A DNA stretch of 64,000 bases from Aralia elata (Eukaryota; Streptophyta; Magnoliopsida; Apiales; Araliaceae). Under the pieces are notes generated by a model that was not told the DNA's origin, made no database searches, and worked only from the letters and a program-made list of their open reading frames with translations. Location: positions 62,001 to 126,000 of the forward strand of contig JAVJAP010000023.1 in assembly GCA_034770075.1 (NCBI GenBank), given 5' to 3'. Shown here piece by piece: positions 1 to 12,960 of the stretch. A program made the position numbers and the translations under genes. The first letter of the stretch is position 1; each line of letters starts with the position of its first letter.

Positions 1-52
1 CGTACTATTAATGTAATTTGGTTGCATATTCGCGCTATATACAAACCTAACA
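1..52 (+). mobile_element. Copia LTR, extreme 3' end
   Basis: The first 52 bases match the last bases of the Copia LTRs that end at 2015, 33899 and 41443 (shared block 'gcgctatata' followed by the end 'acctaaca'). The rest of this LTR lies left of the window. Gypsy LTR sequence resumes immediately after it, so this is the innermost layer of a nest. Confidence 0.75.
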
Positions 53-554
53 AATAGTTCATGGTCTATTGGACCACTCAGCAGTAAATAATCATATTTA
101 TCATTTTTTTTGAACTTTTATTATATTGACAGCTATTTCTTCAATGTTCTTAAATTATTGAACTATGCAATTATTATTCTCATTCATTCATGATATATCT
201 TTTTTATTCACCTTAAACTTGCTAAGCAAAGTAGTTGCTCACTCTTGCTATATCATGAACCTATTGCAGTTAAGTCGGGGAGTTCTAAAGTGGACAAAGG
301 CAAGGGAAAGCTTAAGGACTAGTTATTTGTACTATTCTGTTATGTAATCGTGGAGTAGTTTTGTATTATTAATGTATTCTGCGATGTATTTATTTAAGGT
401 TATAGACCTTGGGACCATAGTAAACCTTTTGTAATGAATAACATATGTTTATTTATTCCGCATTAGTTGATTTATGTTGTTTAGAGGTATATGGATGTAC
501 TTTATCGTGAGCACCAGATTCGGGGTATTGGTACCTGAATTTGGGGATGTCACA
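53..554 (+). mobile_element. Gypsy-type LTR, 3' part
   Basis: This segment resembles the 3' third of the Gypsy LTR that ends at 59412. It shares the 'ggacaa..gcaagggaaag' block, a 'gtgagcacc' block about 40 bases before the end, and the terminal 'ttgggg.tgtcaca'. It ends at 554 and is followed directly by Copia LTR sequence, so it is a Gypsy LTR inserted into a Copia LTR. Its 5' part is outside the window. A short open frame at 165-347 lies inside it and looks non-coding. Confidence 0.7.
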
Positions 555-2015
555 AAGTATGTAAGTGCTTAATGAAGAATAAGTTTACTGAACGTGGCTC
601 GCTAAAAGAATACCTAATAGAGTTTTACTTGTCTGTCAATAGGAATTCTTTAAGTGATAGTAGTACAAGTGATCCTTAGACTTGAGATCATCATAGTATC
701 TTGTATATGATGAGTTATACTTTGACATGTCCCTTAAGACCTTTAGGGTATATCAAATTGTATGATTGGATATAATAAGTTGTACATGGAGATAGGTGAA
801 TGGTCAACAAAGAATCTACCACTTCTAATAAAAGGAGAGAATGTCCTATGTGATTCGATAAATGACAACTAAGAAGTCTTTGGCCAAAGCATAATGAAAT
901 TAGAAAGGTGTTTCTAATTTGCATTAATCAGAGTTGTACATTTGAGAATTGAAATATATATAATCAAATAAAATAAGACTTCACAGTAATTCCATGTCTT
1001 ATATTTGATTGGGACATTGTATGGTAGAAGGATTGAATTGTACGGTAACTATTCACGGAAAGGTTTTTTGTGATTAATGTTGAAATCTATATTATTTGGA
1101 AAGTCATTGATCGCTAAGGGGGCTTACCCTTATTGTAGAATAAATAGTATTTATTTAAATAAATTAAATAGTTTAATTTATTTATTTAAATAAGATTAGA
1201 ATGATTCTAATTGATTTATTCACAACCGGTTTAATATGGAGAACCTAAAGGGTCACACCGCAAAAGAAAAATAATTTATTTAAGAAGTAAATGACATAAT
1301 TGTAATAATAAGTTAAGTGTATTTAATTTAATCTATGGATATAGATTAAATTAAATAGCTTAATATTTATTATTTAATATTTTAGAAATATTAAATATAA
1401 ATTAATAAGAGGAGTATTATTATTATTATTATTATTATTTAATTCCTGAAAGGGTTTGGGAATTAATAAATAGAAGTACTTTCATAAATTCCAAATTGGA
1501 TTAGGAGTTTAATTAATTAAAAGAGTTTAATTAGAATAAAAATCATAATCCTAAATAGTTTAGGAGGGTTCCCTATATCTATAAATAAGATGAGTCTTAT
1601 CATGATTTGGGGTTAGACACTCTTCCATTAGAATTGGAGAGAGAGAGTACTTACAATTTCTATAGAGATAGAAACTAGAGTTTTACCAACACCCATCTTC
1701 TTGAACAAGTATTATTTCTTGGTGGATCACCTCTAGAGGCCAAACACTTCGGTGGCTAACGTTGATCAAAGGAAGGAATCTAATCAGTGAATTTCAAGGA
1801 GAACGCGAAGGATTTGGAGTTGAACTTGTACCTGAGGAAGCTTTGATCTACAGGGGTATGAATCTGATTCTCTATCTTTTTCGTTTAATTGATAATTAAG
1901 CACAAGGATGATCATGGTGATGGTTTGTAAGAAAAAATTTAAAATTCGTTTTTATCGCGCTTCTACACTATTTATGTAATTTAATTGCATGTTTGCGCTA
2001 TATACGAACCTAACA
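555..2015 (+). mobile_element. Copia LTR, 3' three quarters
   Basis: The segment is co-linear with 39906-41443 of the intact Copia 3' LTR. It shares the 'aagtatgta.gtgctta' start, the 'actgaacgtggctcgcta' block, the 'aaagggtcacaccgcaaaa' block, a TTATTA microsatellite near 1420-1440, a TATA box at 1580-1587, and the terminal 'acctaaca' at 2015. Gypsy LTR sequence resumes at 2016. It may be a solo LTR or the 3' LTR of a complete element that starts outside the window. Confidence 0.8.
1580..1587 (+). promoter_or_regulatory. LTR TATA box
   Basis: TATAAATA occurs at the same LTR position as in the two LTRs of the intact Copia element (33467-33474 and 41011-41018), about 430 bases before the LTR end. 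Conservation in three copies supports it as the core promoter of this LTR family. Confidence 0.55.
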
Positions 2016-2756
2016 AGCTATTCAAACCAAATTATTTTGGTGCGGATTCTGACAAAAGTCTGAGATGAACAACCCTAATATTAGGGATAGTTTTAGTCAA
2101 AAAATTCGACAGACTTGTTAGGCTTTCAAATCAAACGCATATAGTCGTTTTAAGTAGAGTGTTGTACAACATAGGGTCAAATAGGCTAATAACCTAGAAG
2201 GGCTCGTAAGCAAGATGGTTTACAATTAAATTACTATTTAACCTTTATGAAAAGTAAAAGTCCAATATCTTATGACCGCTCAGTATGTCGTTTCAAAAAT
2301 GTTAAACGAAAGGAAATTATTATTCCTATTTATTCAAAATGTTTTCACAACTATTGTTCAGTTGTTAAAATTGTAGATAAAGATAACATGATTCTTGATT
2401 TTGTTGTTTATTCAACTGTTATACTTGCTGAGCATTGTTATTCATCCTTGCTTTAAATTAAATGTTTTCAGCTAAGCCAAAACGTACCGAGAGTTCCCGT
2501 AAGGACAAGGGCAAAGAAAAAATTACCGAGTAGAGGATTATATATATCCGTTTATGCAATAGTTGTACATACTATGAATGATGTTATATTATGACTTTTG
2601 TAATATTTATTATTATTATGATGTTAATGATGTAAAGGTCTCAGAACCTGAGTTTTAAAGCAAAACATATTGTAATAATATAGTAGTTACATTTATGTCT
2701 TTATTATTGTGTTGAACGGATAATACCGTGGAGCACCGGACCCGAATTTGGAGGTA
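2016..2756 (+). mobile_element. Gypsy-type LTR fragment
   Basis: The sequence resembles 58690-59390 of the Gypsy LTR near the window end: the 'ttttggtgcgg.ttct' block, 'agatgaacaaccc.aata', 'ttatacttgctg', 'aaggacaagggcaaag' and the 'ggagcacc..acccgaatttgg' block. The expected TGTCACA end is missing, so the right end is truncated or mutated near 2756. It is the outermost layer of the nest at the left edge. Confidence 0.65.
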
Positions 2757-4130
2757 TAAGACTTATGTTTTTGTCCCACATCGCCCAACTACTAAAGATC
2801 TTCCCCTTTCCTTACCTATAAATATATATAACTACCCTTTTGTTTTAAACTATTAACACTAAGGTTTTTCCTATTTTGAGAAAACCTTTTTTGTGTGAAG
2901 TCCTTTTTGGTAAGGACCTCCTTAGTTAATATTTTCAGTATCGAGGGCATAGGCAGACTACGTACCTCATAATTTCGGGTATGTTTTCTTTCTTTCTTTC
3001 TTGTGTATTTATTTAATTTAATTTTCTGTATTTTTATTAATTTATAACTTTAAATAATATATTTTAGCTAGTTTGTTAGTTAATATTTTGGTATTATTTT
3101 GGCTAGATATTATGTATCTCTTTAATTTATTAATCTAATAAATATTATGGAGGGTTCAATATATGCATACAAACTATTAAATACTAATATTGTAGTATTT
3201 AATAAAATGTATTATTTTGGTGACTAGATTATATTGAGCGAGTCTAACCAATTGCATCTGTAATTGTGGGTATTGCATTACGTACTTCAGGTACGGATTC
3301 CGTACTCCTTCAGTAATACTCTTGTGAAATTTAATTAATTCGTTTTGTTCTGCGTTTCGAATTCCGTTATTATTTCACATAATTATTTCTTGTGAAATTC
3401 ATTTAATAGTTTCATTTTGGAGTTGATACACATGACTCGTATTTGTACTCTTTGAGTTGGATTTTCATGTCTAGTATTTATTTTGATATTTGTAGAGCGG
3501 TACATGTTACCTTCTTTTTGAGACATTATGATTATGATTTGATCTGGTTCAACATGTACATATAGAACCCTTTTGTTGGTATTATGTCGCATGTGTTGTG
3601 ACATCATATTTTTGTTAGAATATACTGTAGGGTATACTTGAGCTATAACCACATGCGGGCTACCACATGCATGTCGTCTTGGCACAAGAGATATGACACT
3701 TCCGTAACGGTGTGAGTAGTCCACGACGTCTCTGTTTTGTGCTTCGATGGGAGTTGGCCATTTGGTGATTTGTTGTGAGAGGCGTATGGGTCGGCCCTAG
3801 TTTTCTGTTCTGTTTTGCGGATTTGTGATGTTGTGCCGAACACGCCTTCCGATTTTGCATGCATTTGGATTCGCGATCCAATGTATGATTGCCTATGTGG
3901 CATTACTAACTTGTCTATGTGGCAAGCTATATTTCTGAGCTCGGTATGAAATAACACCCAACCAATTGATTTAGCCTATTACTTCGTTGTGTTAGTTCTG
4001 TTCGGTTCAGTTCAGTCCATTAATTGATTAGTTAATTCAGTTCATTATTTTTTTGTACTATACATTCGTACTGGGCAATTGGCTCATGCTGTGTTTTTTC
4101 CTTCCGGCAGGTAATCAGGGGGATCAAGAA
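2757..4130. other. unclassified non-satellite segment
   Basis: No reading frame or repeat family is recognised here. The left end carries 'gtcccacatcgccc', a motif common in plant LTR promoters, followed by TATAAATA at 2817. The right end ('ccggcag' then 'gtaatcag') joins the satellite array near 4130. Open frames on the minus strand at 3383-3957 have no recognisable domain and look like chance. It may be the 5' end of an unidentified LTR element or a promoter and leader fragment. Coding content is not supported. Confidence 0.4.
2817..2824 (+). promoter_or_regulatory. possible TATA box
   Basis: TATAAATA lies inside a longer TA-rich stretch, 45 bases downstream of a 'gtcccacatcg' motif. The spacing is typical of plant LTR or gene promoters, but no transcript product can be identified. 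Confidence 0.3.
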
Positions 4131-6971
4131 GAAAGAGGTGATTAGGAGTCTTATTACTTTGTTCTAGTTTGATAAGCATCAGAAAGAGCAATCTCATCAA
4201 TATCGCGTTCAAAACAATGTGTACATCTCACACAAGTCTTGATTTTGGGAGACCTTCTTATTGGTTCTTTAGTTCCTTCAAATTGTCAAAGAAAGAGGTG
4301 ATTAGGAGTCATATTACTTCGTTCTAGTTTGATTAGCATCTAAAGGAGCAATATCATCACTATCGCGTTCAAAACGATGTGTACATCTCACATAAGTCTC
4401 GATTTAGGGAAGCCTTCTTATTGTTTCGTTAGTTTCCTTCAAATTATTAAAGAAATAGGTGATTAGGAGTCTTATTACTTCGTTCTAGTTTGATTAGTAT
4501 CAGAAATCAGAAGGAGCAATCTCATCACTATCGCGTTCAAAACAATGTGTACATCTCACACAAGTCTCGATTTAGGGAAGCCTTCTTATTGTTTCGTTAG
4601 TTTCATTCAAATTATCAAAGAAAGAGGTGATTAGGAGTCTTATTACTTCGTTCTAGTTTGATTAGAATCTAAATTAGCAATCTCACCACTATCGCGTTCA
4701 AGAACGATGTGTACATCTCACACTAGTCTTGATTTACGGAGACCTTCCTATTGGTTCAGTAGTTCCCTCAAATTGTCTAAAAAAGAGGTGATTAGGAGTC
4801 ATTTTACTTCGTTCTAGTTTGATTAGCATCTAAAGGAGCAATCTCATCACTATAGCATTCAAAACGATTTGTAAATCTCACACAAGTCTCGATTTAGGGA
4901 AGCGTTCTTATTGTTTCGTTTGTTTCCTTCAAATTATCAAAGAAAGAGGTGATTAGGAGTCTTATTACTTCGTTCTAGTTTGATAAGCATCAGAAGGAGC
5001 AATCTCATCACTATCGCATTCAAAACAATGTGTACATCTCACAAAAGTCTTGATTTAGGGAGACCTTCTTATTGGTTCATTAGTTCCTTCAAATTGTCAA
5101 AGAAAGAGATGATTAGGAGTCATATTACTTCGTTCTAGTTTGATTAGCATCTAAAGGAGCAATCTCATAACTATCGCGTTCAAAACGATGTGTACATCTC
5201 ACACAAGTCTCGATTTAGGGAGACTTTCTTATTGTTTCGTTAGTTTCCTTCAAATTGTCAAAGAAACAAGTGATTAGGAGTCATATTTCTTCGTTCTAGT
5301 TTGATTAGCATCTAAAGGAGCAATCTCATCACTCGCGTTCAAAACGATGTGTACATCTCACACAAGTCTCGATTTAGGGAAGCCTTCTTATTGTTTCGTT
5401 AGTTTCATTCAAATTATCAAAGAAAGAGGTGATTAGGAGTCTTATTACTTCGTTCTAGTTTGATTAGCATCAGAAGGAGCAATCTCATCACTATCGCGTT
5501 CAAAACGATGTGTACATCTCACACAAGTCTCGATTTAGGGAAGCCTTCTTATTGTTTCGTTAGGTTCCTTCAAATTATCAAAGAAAGAGGTGATTAGGAG
5601 TCATATTACTTCGTTCTAGTTTGATTAGCATCTAAAGGAGCAATCTCATCACTATGGCGTTCAAAACGATGTGTACATCTCACACAAGTCTCGATTTAGG
5701 GAGACCTTCTTATTGTTTCGTTAGTTTCCTTCAAATTGTCAAAGAAACAAGTGATTAGGAGTCATATTTCTTCGTTCTAGTTTGATTAGCATCTGAAGGA
5801 GCAATCTCATCACTATCGCATTCAAAACGATGTGTACATCTCACACAAGTCTCGATTTAGGGAAGCCTTCTTATTGTTTCGTTAGTTTCGTTCAAATTGT
5901 CAAAGAAAGAGGTGATTAGGGGTCATATTTCTTCGTTCTAGTTTGATTAGCATCTAAAGGAGCAATCTCATAACTATCGCGTTCAAAATGATGTGTACAT
6001 CTCACACAAGTCTTGATTTAGGGAAGCCTTCTTATTGTTTCGTTAGTTTCCCTCAAATTATCAAAGACATAGGTGATTAGGAGTCTTATTACTTCATTCT
6101 AGTTTGATTAGCATCTAAAGAAGCAATCTCATCACTATCGCGTTCAAAACGGTGTGTACACCTCACACAAGTCTCGATTTAGGGAAGCGTTCTTATTGTT
6201 TCGTTAGTTTCCCTCAAATTGTCCTAAAGCGAAAGGAGGTATTCAGGAACATTAGGAGTCATTTTACTTCGTTCTAGGTTTGATATAGCATCCTAAAGGA
6301 GCAATCTCATCACTATCAGCGTTTCAAAACGATGTGTTACACATACTCACACCAAGTCCTCGAGTTATTAGGGAAGGCCCTTCTTATTGTATTCGTTAGT
6401 TTTCCTTACCAAATTAGCAAAGAAATGAGGATGAATTAGAGAGTCTTATTACTTCCGTTTTCTAGTTTTGAATTAGCATCTAGAAGGAGCAATCTCATTC
6501 ACTATTCCCGCGTTATCAAAAACGATGTGGTCACATCTCCAAACTAAGTCTCCCTTGATTTAGGGAGACCTTCTTATTGGCTCTTCATTAGTTTCCTTCA
6601 AATTGTCTGAAAGAAAGAGGGGTGATTAGGAGTCATATTACTATCGTTCTAGTTTTTTGGGAATTAGCAATCTAAAGGAGCAATCTCATCCCTATCGCGT
6701 TCCAAAACGATGTTTGTACACTCTCACACAAGTCTCGATTTAAGGAAGGACCTTCTTATTGTTTCGTTATTTGCGTTCTCCTTTCAAATTGTCAAAAGAC
6801 AAGAGGTCGATTAGGGAGTCTTCATTGACTTCGTTCGTAACGTTTGATTAGCATCAGAAGGCGATGCAAATCTCATACCACTATCTCGCGTTTTTCAAAA
6901 CAATGTGTACATCTCACACAAGTCTCGAATTTTAGCGGAGGACCTTCTTATTGGTTTTACGTTTAGTTTCT

Positions 6972-7015
<44 letters not shown>

Positions 7016-10000
7016 TTCAAATTATCAAAGAAAGAGGTGATTAGGAGTCCTTATTTACTGCGTTTCATAAAGTTTTGACTATGCATCTTAAAAGAGAGCA
7101 ATCTCTATCACTTATCCGCTTTCAAGAATCGATGTGTACATCTCACAACAAGTCTTGATTTAAGGGAGACCTTCTTATTGGTTCTGTTGTTCCCTTCAAA
7201 TTGTCCAAACAGAAAGAGGTGATTAGGAGAACCTCTAATTTGAACTATATTCTCCTTCGTTCTAGGTTTTGTATTGAGCAATCTAAAGGAGCAATCTTAC
7301 ATCACTATTGAGCGTTTTTTTCAAAACGATGTGTATCATCTCACAACAAGTACTCGCGAATTTAGGCGGAAAGCCTTCTTATTGTTTTTCGGTTAGTTTG
7401 AGCCTTTCAAATTATCAAAGAAAGAGGTGATTAGGAGTCTTTATTACTTCGTGTCTAGGCTTATTGAACTTAGAATCTAAATTAGTGCAATCTCATCACT
7501 ATCGCGGTTCAAGAACACGATTGCTGTACAATACCTCACACAAGTCTTGATTTAGGGGAGACTCTTCTTATTGTTTTTCATTAGATTCCCTTCAAATTTG
7601 TCTAAAGAAAGAGGTGTATTAGGAGTCATATTAATCTTCCGTTCCAGTAGATTTGATTAGCATTCATCTCAAAAGGAGCAATCTCATCACGATATCGCGT
7701 TACAAAACGATGTTTCAATACATTCCTCACACAAAGTCCAATCGATTTCTAGGAGAGACCTTCTTATTGTTTCGTTAGTTTCCTTTCAAATTGTCACAAA
7801 AAAGGAAAGAGTGTGAGTTAGGAGTCTTAATATTACTTCCGTTTTCAGTTTGTATTCATGCATCTAAGAAGGAGCAATTCTCATCACGATATCGCGTTAC
7901 AAACACGATGTGTACATCTCACAACAAGTCTCGATTCTAGGGAATCTGACCTTTCTTATTGGTTCATTAGTTTCCTCTCAAATTATCAAAGAAAGTAGGT
8001 GAGATCTAGGAGTTCATATTACTTCGTTTCCTAGTTTGATTAGCATCTAAAGGAGCATATCTCACATCACTATCGCGTTCAAATTTTTTTGTTAAATCGA
8101 TGTGTCACATCTCACTACAGAGTCCCTCGATTTAAGGGAGAGCCTCTTTTTGTTTTTTCTTATGGTGGTTTCGTTAGTTTTCCCTTCAAAATTGTCAAAG
8201 GAAGAGAGTGTGATTAGGAGTCTTATTAACTGTTCGTTCTAGTTTGATTAGCATCGTAAGAGGAGCAATCTCAATCACTATCGCGTTCCTAAAACGATGG
8301 TGTACATCTCACACAAGGTCTCGAAATTTAGGGAGACACTTTCTTATTGGTTTGACTCGTTAGTTTTCCTTCAAATTTTGTCAATAGAAAGAGGTGATTA
8401 GGAGTCATATTTACTTCGTTCTAGTTTGATTAGCATTTAAGCTTGAAAGGAGCAATCTCATTCCACTTATACCCGACCCGCGCGTTCAAAAACGATGTGT
8501 TAACATCTCACACTAAGTCTTCGATTTAACGGGAAGCCTTCTTCTTTCATTTGATTTCGTGTTAGTTTCCACTTCCAAAATTGTCATCAAAGAAAGAGGT
8601 GGGTGGGGGGCGATTAGGAGCTCTCATATTACTAATCGTTCTAGTGTTGATTAGCATCTAAGAGGGAGCAATCTCATCACTATCGCGCGTTCAAAAACGA
8701 TGTGTCTACATCTCCACAACAAAAGTACTTGAGTTTAAGGGAGACCTTCCCTTTATTGGTATCGTTTAGTTCCTTCAAATTTGTCAAAGAAAAGAAGGTG
8801 GATTAGGAGTCATTTTACTTCGTTCTACGTTTGATTAGCATCTAAAGGAGCAATCTCGATCACCTATCGCATCTCAATAACGATGTGTACATCTCACACA
8901 AGTCTCGATTTTAGGGAAGCCTTCTTATTGGTTCAGTTATGTTTGCCTTCAAATTGTCAAAAGAAAGAGGTGAATTAGCCGAGTCATCTTTTTATTTACT
9001 GTCGTTCCTAGTTTTCTTGATTAGAAATCTAAAGGAGCAATCTCATCACTATCGCGCGTTCAAAAACGATGTGTCTACATCTCACAATACTAAGTCCTCG
9101 ATTTAGGAGGAAGACCTTCTTTGATTGGTTTCGTTAGTTTCCTCTCAAATTGGCCAAAGAAAGAGGTGCATTATGGAGTCTTATTACTTCATTCTAGTTT
9201 GGATTAGAACTCTAAAGGAGCAATCTCATCACTATCAGCGTTCAAACAACGATGTGTCTACATCTCACACAAGTCTCGATTTAGGGAGGGAGGGACTTCA
9301 GGACATCTAAACGAGAGAGAACAACAGGCTCTTATTGGTTCGTTTGTTATCCTTCAAATTGTCAAAGAATAGATGAGTGATTAGGTAGTCATATTACTTC
9401 GAAACATTTCTAGTTTGATTAGCATCTAAAGGACGTAGATCTCATCACTATCAAACGCGTTCATAGAACGATGTGGTACCATCTCATCACAAGTCTCGAA
9501 TTTAGGGAAGCGCCCTTCTCTATTGTTTCGCTCGTTAGTAGATTCCTTCAACAATATCAAACAAAGGAAAGCGCAGGTGATGACATAGGAGGTCTTATTA
9601 CTCTCGTTCTAGTTTGGATTAGCATCTAGAAAGGGGAGCAATCTCATCACTATTCGCTGTTCAAACGAAACGATGTGTACAGTCTCACACAAGTCTTGAT
9701 TTAGAGGAGACACTTCTTTATTGGGGCTTCATTAGTCTCTCCTTCAAAACACCTGTCCAAAGAAAGCGTGGAGCGATTAGGAGTTCATATTCTAACTCTA
9801 AATTATCGTTCTAATATTGATTAGCATCTAAAGGAGCAATCTCATCACTATCGCATTCAAAACGATGTGTACAATTCTCAACACACAGGTCTTCTCGATT
9901 TTGAGGGTGAAGGGACCTTTCCTTATTGTTTTCGTTAGTTATCCTCTGCAAATTGATCAAAGAAAGAGGTGATTAAAAGTCTCTTTATGTACTTCGTTCT

Positions 10001-12747
10001 AGCGTTCTGTGATTAGCATCAGAAGGAGCTAATCTACATCCACTTATCGCGTTTCAAAACAACTGTGTACAGTCTCACACAAGTCTCGATTTAGGGAAAA
10101 GCCTTCTTATTGTTTCGTTAGTTTCTGTTCAAAATTATTCAAAGAAAGAGGTGATTAGGATTCCTTATTACTTCGTTCTAGTTTTGATTAGAATCTAAAA
10201 ATTAAGCAAATCTCACCACTATCGCGTTCAAGAACTGATGTGTACATCTCACACTAGTCTTGTTTTACGGAGACCTTCCTATTTGTTCAGTAGTTTCCCT
10301 CAATATTGTCTAAAAAAAGAGGTGATTAGGAGTCATTTTACTTCGTTCTAGTCTTGATTTAAGCATCTAATAGGAGCAATCTCATAACTATAGCATTCCA
10401 AAACGATTTGTTAAATCTCACACAAGTCTCGATGTTAGGGAAGAGGTCTTATTGTTTAGTTTGTTTCCTTCAAATACTATCAAAGAAAGAGGTGAATTAG
10501 GAGTATTTTTACTTCGTTCTAGTTTGATTAGCTTCAGACATGAGGCAATCTCCTCACTATCGCTGTTCAAAACAATGGTGTACATCTCACACAAGTCTGT
10601 TGATTTTAGGGAGACCTTCTTATTGGTTCATTTTTTTTCCTTCAAATTATCAAAGAAAGAGGTGATTAGGAGTCATATTAATTCGTTCTAGTTTGATTAG
10701 CATCTAAAAGGAGCAAATATCATAAACTATCGCGTTCAAAACGATGTGTACATCTCATTACAAGTCTCGATTTAGTGAGACTTTCTTATTGTTTCGTTAG
10801 TTTCCTTCAAATTGTCAAAGAAACAAGTGATTAGGAGTCATATTTCTTCGTTATAGTTTGATGAGCATCTAAAGGAGCAAATATCGATCACTCTCGCGTT
10901 CATAACGATGTGTACATATCACACAAGTCTCGATTTAGGGAATGCCTTCTTATTGTTTCGTTAGTTTCATTCAAAATTATCAAAGAAAGAGTTGATTAGG
11001 AGTCTTATTACTTCGTTCTTAGTTATGATTAGCATAAGAAGGAGCAAATCTCATCACTATCGCGTTCAAAACGATGTGGTTTTATCTCACACAAGTCTCA
11101 TGAGTTTAGGGAAGCCTTCTTATTGTTTCGTTAGGTTCCTTCAAATTATCAAAGAAAGAAGGTGATTAGGAGTTCATATTACTTCGTTCTTGTGTGATTA
11201 GCATCTAAGAGGAGCAATCTCATAAACTTTCGCGTTCAATACGATGTGTTCATCTCACACATGTCTCGCATTTTAGGGAGACCTTCTTATTGTTTCGTTA
11301 GTTTCCTTCAAATTGTCAAAGAAACAAGTGTTTAGGATGTCATAATTTCTTCGTTATAGTTTTGATTAGCATCTGAAGAAGCAATCTCATCACTATCGCA
11401 ATTCAAAAACGATGTGTTCATCTCACACAAGTCTCGATTTAGGGAAGCCTTGCTTATTTGTTTCATTAGTTTCGTGCAAAATATCAAAGAAAGTGGCGAT
11501 TAGGTTGTTCTTATTACTTCGTTCTAGTTTGATTAGAATCTAAATGAGCAATCTCATGACTATCGCGTTCCAATAACGATGTGTACATCTCACACTAGTC
11601 TTGATTTAGGGAGAACCTTATTATTGGTTCATTAGTTCCCTCAAATTGCCTATGAAAGAGGTGATTAGGTTTCATTTTACTTCATTCTTAGTTTTGTCTA
11701 GCAGTCTAAAGGAGCAATCTCATCTCTATCGATTCAAAAACGATGTGTACATCTCACAAAAGTCTCGATTTAGGGAGTTTGAAGCTTTCTTATTTTTTGG
11801 TTTGTTTCCTTCAAATTGTCATAGTAAGTTGTGATTAGGTGTCGTTTTTCTTCGTTGTAGTTTGTTTGGCATCTAAAGGAGTAATCTCATCACATATCGC
11901 GTTTCAAAACGATGTGTACATCTCTCACAAGTATTGATTTAGGGAAGCCTTCTTATTGTTTCGTTAGTTTCGTTCTAAATATCAAAGAAACAGGTGATTA
12001 GGGAGTCTTATTTACTTCGTTCTAGTTTGATTAGAATCTAAATGAGCCAATCTCATCACTATTGCGTTCAAAAACGATGTGTACATCTCACACTAGTCTT
12101 GATTTAGGGAGACCATTCTTTATTGGATCATTAGTTTCCTTCAAATTGTCTCAGAAAGTGGTGTTTAGGAGTCATTTTACTTCGTTCTAGTTTTATTATC
12201 ATCTAATAGAGCTATCTCATCACTATCGCTTCAATCAAAACGATGTGTACATCTCACACAAGTCTCGATTTAGGGAAGCGTTCTTATTGTTTCGTTTGTG
12301 TTCCTTCAAATTATCAAAGAAAGAGGTGATTAGAAGGTCTTATTACTTCGTTCTAGTTTGAGTAGCATCAGATAGGAGCAAATCTAATCACTATCGCGTT
12401 CAAAACAATGTGTACATCTCACACAAGTCTTGATTTAGGGAGACCTTCTTAATGGTCTTTAGTTTCCTTCAAATTTTCAAAGAAAGAGATGAATAGGAGT
12501 TCATATTACTTCGTTCTAATTGATTAGCATCTAAAGGTAGCAATCTCATAACTATCGCGTTCAAAACGGATATGTGTACATCTCATCACAAGTCTCGATT
12601 TAGGAGGACCTTCTTATTGTTTCGTTAGTTTCCTTCAAATTGTCAAAGAAAGAGGTGATTAGGTGGTCTTATTATTTAGTTCTAGTTTGATAAGCATCAG
12701 ACGGAGCAATCCTCATCACTATCGCATTCAAAAACAATGTGTACATT
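4130..12747 (+). repeat. satellite array, + orientation (about 161 bp monomer)
   Basis: A tandem satellite with the anchor 'aagaggtgattaggagtc'. Anchor starts at 4291, 4454, 4622, 4783, 4944, 5104, 5265 and 5424 give spacings of 163, 168, 161, 161, 160, 161 and 159. Other landmarks in each monomer are 'ttcgttctagtttgattag', 'tatcgcgttcaaaacgatg', 'tgtacatctcacacaagtc' and 'ccttcttattg'. Variants differ in 'gcatctaaagg' versus 'gcatcagaagg' and in 'gagtcttatt' versus 'gagtcatatt'. From about 6220 the monomers carry many single-base insertions, unlike the clean block at 4130-6220. No coding capacity is inferred. Confidence 0.95.
6974..7014. repeat. 41-base poly(T) run inside a satellite monomer
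   Basis: A pure T run interrupts a monomer between the 'gtttagtttc' and 'gttcaaattatcaaag' landmarks. It lies in the error-rich part of the array. It may be a retroposon tail remnant in reverse orientation or a sequencing or assembly artefact. Confidence 0.7.
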
Positions 12748-12960
12748 GTGGTGCAAGCGGCACCTGGGGAAAGAACCGTAAAACCCGGGAAGACTCAGGA
12801 TCGACTCCCACTAGTAAACACTTGGGGACACTTTATAAATGTTCTTGTGGCACGGGTCCCCCTTTAAGCCGCAGCAGGGGAAGCAAAAAAAAGCATGGCA
12901 CCGGGGGCTGGGGAGATTAGTCGGGTTGGCGACTGGGGATCTCCACATCATCAAAAAAAA
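12748..12960 (+). mobile_element. tRNA-derived SINE, copy 1
   Basis: A 213-base insert in a satellite monomer. It starts with an A-box-like tRNA head ('tggtgcaagcggcacctggg'), carries a B-box-like 'ggatcgactcc' about 35 bases further on, and ends in an A-rich tail of about 10 A. A second copy in reverse orientation (25463-25668) and a 44-base piece at 50746 share the middle part. Nine satellite bases (the 'ctcacacaa' stretch) are missing at the insertion point and I see no target-site duplication, so the insertion involved a small deletion or a truncated head. Confidence 0.75.

Noticed and set aside
715..924. A minus-strand 69-codon frame found again at 25677-25886 and 40047-40283
   Set aside because: It lies within Copia LTRs, antisense to the element, and repeats only because the LTRs are homologous.
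3383..3957. Minus-strand frames of 104 and 113 codons
   Set aside because: They overlap each other in different frames, have no recognisable domain and no support from context.
12748..12960. A tRNA gene, because of A- and B-box-like motifs
   Set aside because: No cloverleaf of tRNA length is evident. The boxes belong to a SINE with an A-rich tail and a related copy elsewhere.
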